From assembly GCA_902569245.1 (NCBI GenBank), contig CACFTO010000002.1, positions 62,001 through 126,000 on the forward strand: a DNA stretch of 64,000 nt. Direction: 5' to 3'. The notes under the pieces were generated by a model. It was not told the origin of the DNA and did not search any database. It was given only the letters and a program-made list of their open reading frames with translations. This stretch comes from an uncultured Pelagibacteraceae bacterium. Lineage in GTDB: Bacteria > Pseudomonadota > Alphaproteobacteria > Pelagibacterales > Pelagibacteraceae. This document shows positions 37,182-44,007 of the stretch, one piece after another. Position numbers and translations under genes: made by a program. How positions within the stretch are numbered: position 1 is the first letter of the stretch; every line of letters begins with the position of its first letter.

Positions 37182-37417
37182 TGAATAAATATGAAATTAA
37201 ATATTTGTTAGAAAGCCAAACGTCCATATTGGATAGACTATCAGATACTACTGGCAAACAATCTCTACATATCCAGGAATTATGGGAGGAATTAAAGCAA
37301 AAAGACATCAAAATAACAAAGCTAACTAATAAGATTTATGAGCTCCACGACATAATCAAATCGCAAAAACAAAAGAACTGGGAGGAGTTTATTCACCCAG
37401 AAAGGATAGATAACTAA
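37181..37417 (+). CDS. Small coiled-coil protein
   Basis: The 78-residue protein is almost entirely a predicted coiled coil (heptad-like LLESQTSILDRLSDTTGKQS, then LWEELKQKDIKITKLTNKIY). Function unknown. It shares single bases with both neighbours (TAATG), so it is translated in the coupled run. It may make a dimer that binds a neighbouring product. Confidence 0.6.
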   Translation: MNKYEIKYLLESQTSILDRLSDTTGKQSLHIQELWEELKQKDIKITKLTNKIYELHDIIKSQKQKNWEEFIHPERIDN

Positions 37418-37623
37418 TGCAAAGACCTATCTATACCTCCGTTGCAATTAAACGTGATCTCTACAATGACATAAACGAATTATCTACAAAGGTAATACGA
37501 GGAACTAAATTAACAATTCCTCAAACAATCAATCTTCTAGTGAGAGATGGGCTTACTAGACACAAACTAAATAAAAATAAGGACTTAATATTTAATTATG
37601 AGAACGGAAGAACTGGCAAATAA
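37417..37623 (+). CDS. Ribbon-helix-helix-like DNA-binding protein
   Basis: The 68-residue protein has a short strand (YTSVAIKRDLYN) followed by two helices (DINELSTKVI and TIPQTINLLVRDGL), the size and order of a CopG/MetJ-type ribbon-helix-helix repressor. It directly precedes the replication gene with a 26-base overlap, so control of replication-gene expression is plausible. The call is by pattern only. Confidence 0.6.
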   Translation: MQRPIYTSVAIKRDLYNDINELSTKVIRGTKLTIPQTINLLVRDGLTRHKLNKNKDLIFNYENGRTGK

Positions 37624-39898
37624 GCTACAACATTTTTTTCCAAGTGAGAAAGGTTATTCAGCAATACCAACTGAACAAACCAAACCAAACGGAAAAAGAG
37701 TTTTTACATATTCAGCAATAACTGGTGGCATAACAAATCAGAATTATCGCAATCACATACAAACGGAAGTAGGACTAACTCCTAGTCCTCTAATAGACGA
37801 GGACAAATGCTGGTGGGGTGCAATAGACATTGATACTTACAATATGGAAGGGACCAGAAAAAAAGAAATTATTGAAGGAGCCAAAGAGTTAAGTCTTGCG
37901 TCAGCTTTTAGTAAATCTGGAGGATTACATTTGTTCTGTGTTTCAAAAGATAAGATCCTCGCAAGAGCAATGAGGAACTATTTAACCTATTGTAGAAAGT
38001 GGTTAAAGCTAGATCCAAAGACTGAAATTTTCCCTAAACAAGACAGAGTAAGTGTCAGCCAAGATAAGAACGGAAATAAAAAATATGGTTATGGAAATGG
38101 AATTACAATTCCTTATAGAGCCTTCCATATACACAACAACAAAGATCAGCCGTGGGGTGTTGAGGTATATAACGAAACTAAATTAAGATTAATTCAGCCA
38201 TTATTCTTTTTTCAAATGTTAGAGGAAAGAGAACTAAACAAAGAACACTTTCAAAAATACTACGATATCTCAATGGACGATACACCAGAAGATCCAGAGG
38301 AGGAGTCTAAAGTCTATCAAGAAGGATCTATGCAAGATCCAGAAATACAGAGATTAACTGGAAAAGAAATACTCGCTAAAATCAAAAGAGAAAAGATGTC
38401 TTTAGATGATGATAGTTTCTTTGATGATCTAGTGACTTTGTATGTAGGAAAAGGAGTAGCCAGTTATTCTAGTGATGAAGATATCCTGGAGCCGTTGATA
38501 AATAAACTTGATGAAGAGCACACAAAAGCAGATCTAAAATATTATAGAACAAAGATAAACAGAGCTCGTATGAGCCAAGGTATTGACGATCCACGAATAG
38601 CCAGGAATAAATTTATTAACAATGTTATCTACGTCAAACAATCAAACAAATACTTTGATCTAAAAACTAACCAGGAATATCACAAAGACGCAATTAACTT
38701 TGAATACTCCAGGCTCTACAAGGATATGAAAGGAGGACCAGCTTTTCATTTACAAAACAATCCTAAAAGAAAATCAGTAGAGCAATGGGTGTATGATCCA
38801 ACACAATTTCAAAAAGATAAACCATTAATCAAAATAGAAGGTTTAGATTATCTCAACTCGTATCAGCCAAACGATTTAATAGGAGTAAAAGGGGACACTC
38901 AACTCTGGCACCAATTATTAAATCACGTCTTTATGGGTCCAAGTAGATACAAAGATCACTTTATAAACTTTCACGCATTTAACTTACAAAATCCAGGTAT
39001 CAAACAAAGACACGCATTAGTCATTGTAAGTACAGAGTTTCAGTTTGGAAAAGGCTCGTTGTTCAGAGCTCTTCAAGAATGCTACGGAAGGAACAATGCA
39101 ATAGCGATTGATATTAAACAGGCGCTAGATAAATCAAAAGGTTATCTATGCAATTCAATGCTGGTGCTTATTGATGAAATGCAGTCCTCTGGAAAATGGG
39201 AAGAAACTCAAAACGTTCTTAATGATATGAAAAGAATTATTACAGAGAAAGAAGTTTCCAGTAGATCTTTATTCATTGATTACAAAATAGTTAAGACTTG
39301 TACTAACTATATGTTTTTCTCTAACAAGAAGGACGCATTAAAACTTCCACCTAACGAGGTGAGGTATTGGGTTTATGTCACTACAAGAAAAAGACTTCCA
39401 CAAGATTATTATAAAAAATTTCATAAGTGGATTGATGAAGGAGGAGCTCGTCATATCCTACACGAATTATTAAATCATAAGATCCCAGATAGTTATGATC
39501 CGTTTGATGTTGCTCCTATAACTCCGTTCTTGTCAGAAATGTCAGAACACGGCGAACACCCTGTCACCCAAGTTATAAGACGAATGTATGAAGAGGAAGA
39601 ATATCCATTTAGACCAGAAACAAAAATAATTGGATCAACAGAACTCTTTGAATATTTATCAAATAGAAAAATGTTAGGCAGAGCTCGTATGAATGATATC
39701 TCAAACGCATTAGAAATAATTGGAGGAAAAAAATTAGGACAATGCAGAGTACCTCATCACTCTGGATCTCAAAAACTATTTAAGCCTATGTTGTATCTTA
39801 TAAGAGATGTTGCAGAGCTCGGACATAACCAGCCTCAACAACTTGCAGATAAATTTTACAAACCAATAGACACTAAACCAGATCACACAATATTTTAA
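37598..39898 (+). CDS. Primase-polymerase plus SF3 helicase replication protein
   Basis: The 766-residue protein joins two replication activities, as in the P4 alpha protein. The N-terminal part looks like an archaeo-eukaryotic primase/PrimPol domain: WGAIDIDTYNME (about 73-84) gives the DxD metal site and FSKSGGLHLF (about 104-113) the conserved sGG-H motif. The C-terminal half is an SF3/DUF5906-like helicase: Walker A variant EFQFGKGSLFRAL (480-492), Walker B LVLIDEMQ (522-529), and motif C YMFFSNKKD ending near 579. It probably starts replication at an origin within the element; the hairpins at 41196-41531 are candidates. Confidence 0.8.
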   Translation: MRTEELANKLQHFFPSEKGYSAIPTEQTKPNGKRVFTYSAITGGITNQNYRNHIQTEVGLTPSPLIDEDKCWWGAIDIDTYNMEGTRKKEIIEGAKELSLASAFSKSGGLHLFCVSKDKILARAMRNYLTYCRKWLKLDPKTEIFPKQDRVSVSQDKNGNKKYGYGNGITIPYRAFHIHNNKDQPWGVEVYNETKLRLIQPLFFFQMLEERELNKEHFQKYYDISMDDTPEDPEEESKVYQEGSMQDPEIQRLTGKEILAKIKREKMSLDDDSFFDDLVTLYVGKGVASYSSDEDILEPLINKLDEEHTKADLKYYRTKINRARMSQGIDDPRIARNKFINNVIYVKQSNKYFDLKTNQEYHKDAINFEYSRLYKDMKGGPAFHLQNNPKRKSVEQWVYDPTQFQKDKPLIKIEGLDYLNSYQPNDLIGVKGDTQLWHQLLNHVFMGPSRYKDHFINFHAFNLQNPGIKQRHALVIVSTEFQFGKGSLFRALQECYGRNNAIAIDIKQALDKSKGYLCNSMLVLIDEMQSSGKWEETQNVLNDMKRIITEKEVSSRSLFIDYKIVKTCTNYMFFSNKKDALKLPPNEVRYWVYVTTRKRLPQDYYKKFHKWIDEGGARHILHELLNHKIPDSYDPFDVAPITPFLSEMSEHGEHPVTQVIRRMYEEEEYPFRPETKIIGSTELFEYLSNRKMLGRARMNDISNALEIIGGKKLGQCRVPHHSGSQKLFKPMLYLIRDVAELGHNQPQQLADKFYKPIDTKPDHTIF

Positions 39899-39899
39899 T

Positions 39900-40094
39900 A
39901 TGACTAGAAAAGAACGCAAAGCCTGGGAAAAGAAATTCAAACCCTTCCACGAAACAAGAGAGAAGGAAAGAAGATTAAATAAACTCCTAAAGAACATAAT
40001 CACAGAAGGACCTGGATTGAGTGAAAATGAGATCTATTGCAGATTATATTATCAACTCCTAGAGCCAGAAAGACTAGAGAGGACAATACATTGA
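39900..40094 (+). CDS. Small basic unknown protein
   Basis: The 64-residue, strongly basic helical protein (MTRKERKAWEKKFKPFHETR at the start) begins one base after the replication-gene stop and overlaps the nuclease start (TGATG). No family is recognised. It may be a nucleic-acid-binding accessory factor, but only its position and charge suggest that. Confidence 0.55.
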   Translation: MTRKERKAWEKKFKPFHETREKERRLNKLLKNIITEGPGLSENEIYCRLYYQLLEPERLERTIH

Positions 40095-40432
40095 TGAACA
40101 ATAAAAGCAGAAAAGCAAAGGCAAGATTTCTACAAAACCTAGTAAGAGATAGAATAATGAAGTTATTCCCTTCACTAACAAAGGACGATATTCGTTGTGC
40201 AATGATGAGTGAGGGTGGAGCCGATATCAAATTGCAGTCGCTAACGGCAAGAAAACTATTTCCTTATAACGTGGAATGTAAAAACAGAGAGGAGTACAAA
40301 ACAATCTATAAGCAATATCAACAATCCATAAAGCACGGCTCATTGGAGCCTTTGTTGATTATTAAAAGCAATAGATCTAGACCATTGGCAATTATAGATA
40401 TGGAACATTTTTTCAAACTCCTAGAGGAGTGA
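40094..40432 (+). CDS. Small PD-(D/E)XK-like nuclease
   Basis: The chosen start at 40094 (TGATG with the previous gene) gives 112 residues. A longer frame from 40037 lies inside the previous gene. The sequence has the order Glu40, then GGAD with Asp44, then VECKN with Glu61 and Lys63, matching the E-D-ExK pattern of PD-(D/E)XK nucleases such as VRR-NUC or Holliday-junction resolvases. The C-terminal EPLLIIKSNRSRPLAIIDME fits the following strands. It could cut replication intermediates or helper-phage DNA. Confidence 0.65.
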   Translation: MNNKSRKAKARFLQNLVRDRIMKLFPSLTKDDIRCAMMSEGGADIKLQSLTARKLFPYNVECKNREEYKTIYKQYQQSIKHGSLEPLLIIKSNRSRPLAIIDMEHFFKLLEE

Positions 40433-40797
40433 TGAAGAAGAAAAATAGTTTAATAGGTCACAATAGACCTCCAAGAAAACATAATTATCCAAAGTTTAGA
40501 AAGCCAGTAAAACAATTTGATCCTTTTGATCCGAAGGGGGAATGCGAATTGCCTCCAACAGATGTATTACTTTCAATGAATAGTAAGACATTAAATAAAG
40601 TTTTGAATGCAAATTGGAGGGCCTGGAAGAGAAAAAAGAAAAGATTTGCTAGGTGGGAAAAGAGAATGAAGAGGATAGACAAGACCATAGAAAAGCATAG
40701 GCGAAATGCAGAAGAGAAAGAACGCAAACAATGGGAAAAAGATAGGAATAAAAAGGAAAAAATAAAACCAAGAGATATAACTTGGATAGCCTACTAA
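40432..40797 (+). CDS. Unknown very basic protein, last gene of the element operon
   Basis: The ATG at 40432 overlaps the nuclease TGA and gives 121 residues. The first part contains SLIGHNRPPRKHNYPKFRK. The second half is one long Lys/Arg/Glu-rich helix (RKKKRFARWEKRMKRIDKTI). I recognise no family; a nucleic-acid-binding or packaging-related role would fit the charge. It ends the coding part of the element. Confidence 0.6.
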   Translation: MKKKNSLIGHNRPPRKHNYPKFRKPVKQFDPFDPKGECELPPTDVLLSMNSKTLNKVLNANWRAWKRKKKRFARWEKRMKRIDKTIEKHRRNAEEKERKQWEKDRNKKEKIKPRDITWIAY

Positions 40798-40897
40798 CCT
40801 AATAAGCTGATTTTCCAATTCTCTGGAGGTATATAAAAATATATTATCAAAGGTTTCTTGTAGCCGTTAGGTGTCCTGGGATCTCTCTAGAGCTTAA

Positions 40898-40915
40898 TTA
40901 GATTAGTTAGATTAG
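40898..40915 (+). repeat. Tandem TTAGATTAG repeats (two copies)
   Basis: Two exact, directly adjacent copies of TTAGATTAG. A degenerate copy (TTAGACTAG) occurs just downstream. Another exact copy lies at the left end (33056-33064) and an inverted one at 41414-41422. They could be iterons or recombination-accessory sites. Confidence 0.5.
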
Positions 40916-41195
40916 GCGAGGGAGCAATAGCAACAAAAATAAAATAAAATTAGACTAGGCTGACCACCATAGAAAAAAGGCTACCCAATTTAGCAATGTA
41001 CGTTGAATTGATTAGTTATTATTTAAGTATATCGTCATTCAAAAAGTTTTGAGGTCAAGAGAGGACGGCCGAAAACATACCCTTTGTACGAAGATCCTTG
41101 TTCAATTCGCCTAACTTAATTTTAGATTTACAAACTAACGACGGCCCACTAATAATAAATTACTTACCGATTTCTAATTAATTGTAAGTCCTTTT

Positions 41196-41240
41196 GCTTT
41201 CTGTGGGTGGTGCCCATACAACACTACACTCACAGAAGGC
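41196..41240. other. Long stable hairpin
   Basis: The left arm (41196-41212) pairs with 41222-41240 to give 17 base pairs with two G-U wobbles and one 2-base bulge (41225-41226), closing a 9-base loop. No T tract follows on either strand, so it is not a simple terminator. Confidence 0.7.
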
Positions 41241-41271
41241 TGTTTCAAAAAAATTTTTATAATATTTTTTT

Positions 41272-41298
41272 GGCTTACCTCCCCTGGAGCCTTTTTTT
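41272..41298 (+). terminator. Candidate terminator of the element operon
   Basis: GGCT (41272-41275) and CC (41278-41279) pair with GG and AGCC (41286-41291), with a 2-base bulge, followed by seven T residues (41292-41298), an A and five more T. It lies 475 bases after the last gene, on the operon strand. Confidence 0.4.
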
Positions 41299-41428
41299 AT
41301 TTTTGCCTGGTCCCTGAAAAAAGATCTATCTGAATTTGGAATAGGATAGGAAAAAGTTTTTAACGTCACTAACTCTATGAATGTTAGTAGTAAAGGTAAG
41401 ATATAAGATACATCTAATCTAAAAAGGG

Positions 41429-41531
41429 TGATAGGAGCTCCATAGAGCTATCTATTTTGAGTTTCAAATGAGCCTCCTTTGGAGGATCAAGGACGAGGCC
41501 GACGCAGTCGGCCGAGTCCAGAAATGACTCG
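41429..41531 (+). ncRNA. Candidate structured RNA with switchable hairpins
   Basis: Three hairpins follow each other: GATA/TATC with GCTC/GAGC (41429-41453), CCTCC/GGAGG (41473-41485), and GGAC-GA-GGCCGAC/GTCGGCC-GA-GTCC (41491-41519), the last with tandem GA/GA mismatches. CGAGTC (41513-41518), the 3' side of that stem, can instead pair with GACTCG (41526-41531), so two folds compete. The G+C content is unusual for this DNA. No Rfam family is recognised. Confidence 0.45.
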
Positions 41532-41672
41532 TTGTAGTTGCAGAACAAAACCTATACGACCTAGATTTTTTTATAACTTAAAAATCCTTTGTTTATCTAG
41601 TTTCTTGTTGCAAGTTTTATTGAGGAATGATTGAGTTATTCATTAGATAAAACAAATACTTTTTATGTATAA

Positions 41673-41692
41673 ACCAGCACAAGACCAGCACA
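41673..41692 (+). repeat. Two ACCAGCACA repeats, candidate right-arm integrase sites
   Basis: ACCAGCACA at 41673-41681 and 41684-41692, 11 bases apart start to start and about 85-105 bases inside attR. They match the two copies at 33150-33183 in the same orientation. Confidence 0.55.
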
Positions 41693-41738
41693 TACAGAGA
41701 TAAATTTATTTTTTTTATAGACTATGTTATGACAAGAA

Positions 41739-41744
41739 TATAAA
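41739..41744 (+). promoter_or_regulatory. Element-supplied -10 box for the reconstituted tRNA-Leu
   Basis: TATAAA (41739-41744) with only a weak -35 (TATAGA near 41716) lies 32 bases before tRNA-Leu. The following ACAATGC and AAATC segments resemble the bases after the -10 box at the left end, so the element seems to carry a diverged copy of the tRNA promoter region. Confidence 0.4.
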
Positions 41745-41776
41745 AAACAATGCAAAATCAAGACTTATTAACGAAT

Positions 41777-41815
41777 GCCCTCGTGGTGAAATTGGTAGAC
41801 ACAAAGGACTTAAAA
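41777..41815 (+). repeat. Right attachment site attR (39-base direct repeat)
   Basis: Identical to 32971-33009. It spans the tRNA-Leu 5' acceptor strand to the anticodon loop. Crossing-over within this block would restore an uninterrupted tRNA and release the element as a circle. Confidence 0.9.
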
Positions 41816-41862
41816 TCCTTGCCATTTATGGAGTGCCAGTTCGAGTCTGGCCGAGGGCACCA
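41777..41862 (+). tRNA. tRNA-Leu (anticodon UAA)
   Basis: The complete 86-base cloverleaf includes an encoded CCA. GCCCTCG pairs with CGAGGGC, and AAGGA/TCCTT enclose the loop CTTAAAA, giving anticodon TAA. A long variable arm follows, then the T arm around GTTCGAG. The 5' half (to 41815) is element-borne and duplicated at attL; the 3' half is chromosomal. Confidence 0.97.
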
Positions 41863-41866
41863 CTAA

Positions 41867-42637
41867 ATGATAAAGCCACATATTCTTTTTGATCATACAA
41901 AAACATCAAAAAAAATTAAAAATTTTTTAAACCATAAAATCAAAAATACATCATTAGGCAAATGTAATTTAATAATTGTTGTTGGGGGTGATGGTTTTAT
42001 GCTTTCAGCACTTAAAAAATATAATAAGTATAAAAAACCTTTTTATGGAATAAATGCGGGGAGTTATGGTTTTCTGATGAATAAATTTTCATCTAAAAAC
42101 ACAATTAAAAATTTATCTAAAGCAAAGCAAGTTACAATTTCACCTCTAGAGATGACTGTTAAAAATAAATTTAACAAAATCAAGAAATCTATTGCAATAA
42201 ATGAAGTATCGATATTAAGACAAAGTAGGCAAACTGCATCTTTAGAAATTTTGAGTGGATCTCAGAAAATAATTAAAAAATTAGTTTCTGATGGAATATT
42301 AATTTCTACACCAGCTGGAAGTACTGCATATAATATGTCAGTTTATGGTCCTATATTAAACTTAGATTCAAAGAAGTTGTCCATTAGACCGATCAGTGCT
42401 TTTAGACCAAGAAGATGGAAGGGAAGAGTAGTTAGTGATAAATCAAATATTTCAATTAAAAATCTCAACATTCAAAAAAGACCAATCAGTGCTGTAGCAG
42501 ACAACTATGAAGTAAGAAATGCAAAAATTATTTCTATTAAAATAAATAAAAAAATTAAGTTTAATCTTCTTTACGATTCAAATAGAAGTCTTCAAAAAAA
42601 AATTAAAATAGAACAAATCAGAAAAGAAACGAATTAA
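41867..42637 (+). CDS. nadK: NAD kinase
   Basis: The 256-residue protein phosphorylates NAD+ to NADP+. The family motif VVGGDGFML near residue 40 contains the catalytic GGD. INAGSYGFLMNKF near 62, and SDGILISTPAGSTAYNMS near 140, form the nucleotide pocket. The ATG lies only four bases after the tRNA-Leu CCA, with no room for a ribosome-binding site after tRNA processing, so the mRNA may be leaderless. It overlaps the next gene by one base. Confidence 0.95.
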   Translation: MIKPHILFDHTKTSKKIKNFLNHKIKNTSLGKCNLIIVVGGDGFMLSALKKYNKYKKPFYGINAGSYGFLMNKFSSKNTIKNLSKAKQVTISPLEMTVKNKFNKIKKSIAINEVSILRQSRQTASLEILSGSQKIIKKLVSDGILISTPAGSTAYNMSVYGPILNLDSKKLSIRPISAFRPRRWKGRVVSDKSNISIKNLNIQKRPISAVADNYEVRNAKIISIKINKKIKFNLLYDSNRSLQKKIKIEQIRKETN

Positions 42638-43785
42638 TGAGTAATAAAAATTTTGGGTTTGGAACTCAAATTAGAAAATCTCCATATTTTGACTCTACAG
42701 TTAAATGGGGTGCAACAGGTTTTTCTGTATATAATCATATGTATATTCCACGTGATTTTGGCGACCCTGAACAAAACTTTTGGAATTTAATTGAAACAGC
42801 TATTTTATGTGATGTAGCAGTAGAAAGACAAGTTGAGATAACTGGACCAGATGCTTTTAAATTTATTCAATTATTAACACCTAGAGATTTATCAAAATTA
42901 TCTGTTGGTCAATGTAAATATGTTTTAATTACAAATGCCGATGGTGGTTTATTAAATGATCCCGTTCTTTTAAGACTGGGAGAAAATCACTTTTGGTTAT
43001 CTTTAGGTGATAGTGATATTTTATTATGGGCTCAAGGTGTAGCTGTTAACTCAGGATTAAATGTGAAAATAATAGAGCCAGATGTTTCTCCGTTGCAATT
43101 ACAAGGACCAAAGTCTGGTGAAATAATGATTAAATTATTTGGCGAAAGCATAAAAGATATAAAATATTATTGGTTTAAAGAATTAGATCTAGACGGAATT
43201 CCATTAATAGTTTCTCGAACAGGTTGGTCTAGCGAATTTGGCTATGAATTATTTTTAAGAGAAGGTTCAAAAGGAAATGAACTATATGAAAAAATTATGT
43301 TAGCAGGAAAGGAATTTGGACTAAAACCAGGTCACACTTCATCTATCAGAAGAATAGAAGGTGGTATGCTTTCTTACCATGCTGATGCTGATATTCACAC
43401 TAACCCATTCGAACTTGGTTTAGATCGTTTAGTTAACTTGGATGGTGATATTAATTTTATTGGCAAAGAAGCACTTAAAAAAATTAAAGCTAATGGAGTG
43501 AAGAGATTGCAAGTTGGTTTAGTAATTAAATGTGAAAAGTTAAGTGGACCTAACACTACATTTTGGAACTTAACGTCTGATAATAAGGTTGTAGGAAAAA
43601 TTACATCTGCCGTTTATTCACCACGTTTGAAAAAGAATATTGCTCTAGCTTTAGTTGATGTTGAATATTCAAAAATTGGTTTAGAAATTGATGTTTCAAT
43701 TGAAAATAAATGTTTTAAATGTGAAGTTATAGAAAAACCATTTTTTGATCCAAAAAAACAAATCACATCTAAATTATTAAAGTAA
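42637..43785 (+). CDS. dmdA: DmdA-like (DMSP demethylase/GcvT family) methyltransferase
   Basis: The 382-residue protein has the aminomethyltransferase (GcvT/YgfZ) fold. CDVAVERQVEITGPDAFKF near residue 54 and TPRDLSKLSVGQCKYV near 76 match the tetrahydrofolate-dependent DMSP demethylase branch. SRTGWSSEFGYELFL near 190 and RRIEGGMLSYHADAD near 237 are the folate-site segments. DmdA moves a methyl group from dimethylsulfoniopropionate to tetrahydrofolate and is common in SAR11. A related GcvT paralogue cannot be excluded by eye. It is coupled to nadK (TAATG). Confidence 0.65.
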   Translation: MSNKNFGFGTQIRKSPYFDSTVKWGATGFSVYNHMYIPRDFGDPEQNFWNLIETAILCDVAVERQVEITGPDAFKFIQLLTPRDLSKLSVGQCKYVLITNADGGLLNDPVLLRLGENHFWLSLGDSDILLWAQGVAVNSGLNVKIIEPDVSPLQLQGPKSGEIMIKLFGESIKDIKYYWFKELDLDGIPLIVSRTGWSSEFGYELFLREGSKGNELYEKIMLAGKEFGLKPGHTSSIRRIEGGMLSYHADADIHTNPFELGLDRLVNLDGDINFIGKEALKKIKANGVKRLQVGLVIKCEKLSGPNTTFWNLTSDNKVVGKITSAVYSPRLKKNIALALVDVEYSKIGLEIDVSIENKCFKCEVIEKPFFDPKKQITSKLLK

Positions 43786-43788
43786 TAA

Positions 43789-43861
43789 TGGTGCCCCTGT
43801 ACGGTTTCGAATTTCGGGCCTAATGATTACAAATCAATTGCTCGTGCAGTTCTGCTCGATG
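43789..43861 (-). pseudogene. Decayed tRNA-Thr copy
   Basis: Read on the minus strand this matches the intact tRNA-Thr at 45426-45501, including 20 identical bases at 43824-43843 (anticodon arm region) and the terminal GGCACCA. The T stem is no longer complementary and the 5' acceptor strand is lost, so it cannot be a working tRNA. It lies just after the DmdA-like gene. Confidence 0.75.
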
Positions 43862-43964
43862 AAAAATAATTCTAATTAAGTAACATCGAGTCAAAGCCGT
43901 ATACCTGGCGACACTATGACGACACTAATTGTTGTCAGATGACCAAGTATGGGATAATCTGAAA
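43849..43964. other. Inverted repeats between tRNA-Thr relic and next gene
   Basis: CTCGATG/CATCGAG pair around a 22-base loop near 43855-43890, and TGACGACA/TGTTGTCA (one wobble) near 43917-43937 form a second hairpin. No gene and no tmRNA tag frame was found. The region may be remnant attachment-site DNA or a small RNA. Confidence 0.35.
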
Positions 43965-44007
43965 ATAGAGGGTAAAAACAATTAAGAAAAGAAACCAACT
44001 CGATTAA

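Larger units (their letters stand above)
40798..41776. other. Right-end non-coding region of the element
   Basis: About 980 bases hold no credible gene. From left to right: tandem TTAGATTAG repeats, a 17-bp hairpin (41196-41240), a terminator candidate (41272-41298), a run of hairpins (41429-41531), two ACCAGCACA repeats, and the new promoter of tRNA-Leu. A 63-codon minus-strand frame (41178-41369) overlaps the hairpin and is not convincing. Origin, packaging site and small RNA are all possible roles. Confidence 0.6.
32971..41815 (+). mobile_element. Integrated P4-like/satellite-type element in tRNA-Leu(UAA)
   Basis: The element is bounded by a 39-base direct repeat of the tRNA-Leu 5' half (32971-33009 and 41777-41815), 8,806 bases from repeat start to repeat start. 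Directly inside the left end is a P4-type integrase. The rest is a one-direction run of short, mostly overlapping genes ending in a primase-helicase, a small nuclease and a basic protein, then about 1 kb of structured non-coding DNA. Capsid, terminase, tail, lysis, relaxase and conjugation genes were looked for and not seen. Compared with the flanks, long A or T runs are rarer. A decayed prophage is the main alternative, but no gene looks broken. Confidence 0.85.

Noticed and set aside
41178..41369. Minus-strand frame of 63 codons in the element's right end
   Set aside because: It overlaps the strong 17-bp hairpin, is against the direction of all element genes, and matches no family. RNA structure explains the region better.
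40861..41776. CRISPR array
   Set aside because: Repeats here are short 9-mers at irregular spacing without unique spacers of constant length, and no cas gene is present.
32971..41815. Ordinary prophage
   Set aside because: No terminase, portal, capsid, tail or lysis gene was recognised in any frame, and the length is too small for a complete tailed phage.
43790..43990. Possible permuted two-piece tmRNA (segments resembling GGTTTCGA and GTGCAG)
   Set aside because: No tag reading frame ending in Ala-Ala was found and no CCA-ended acceptor piece lies nearby. Read on the other strand it aligns much better with the intact tRNA-Thr.
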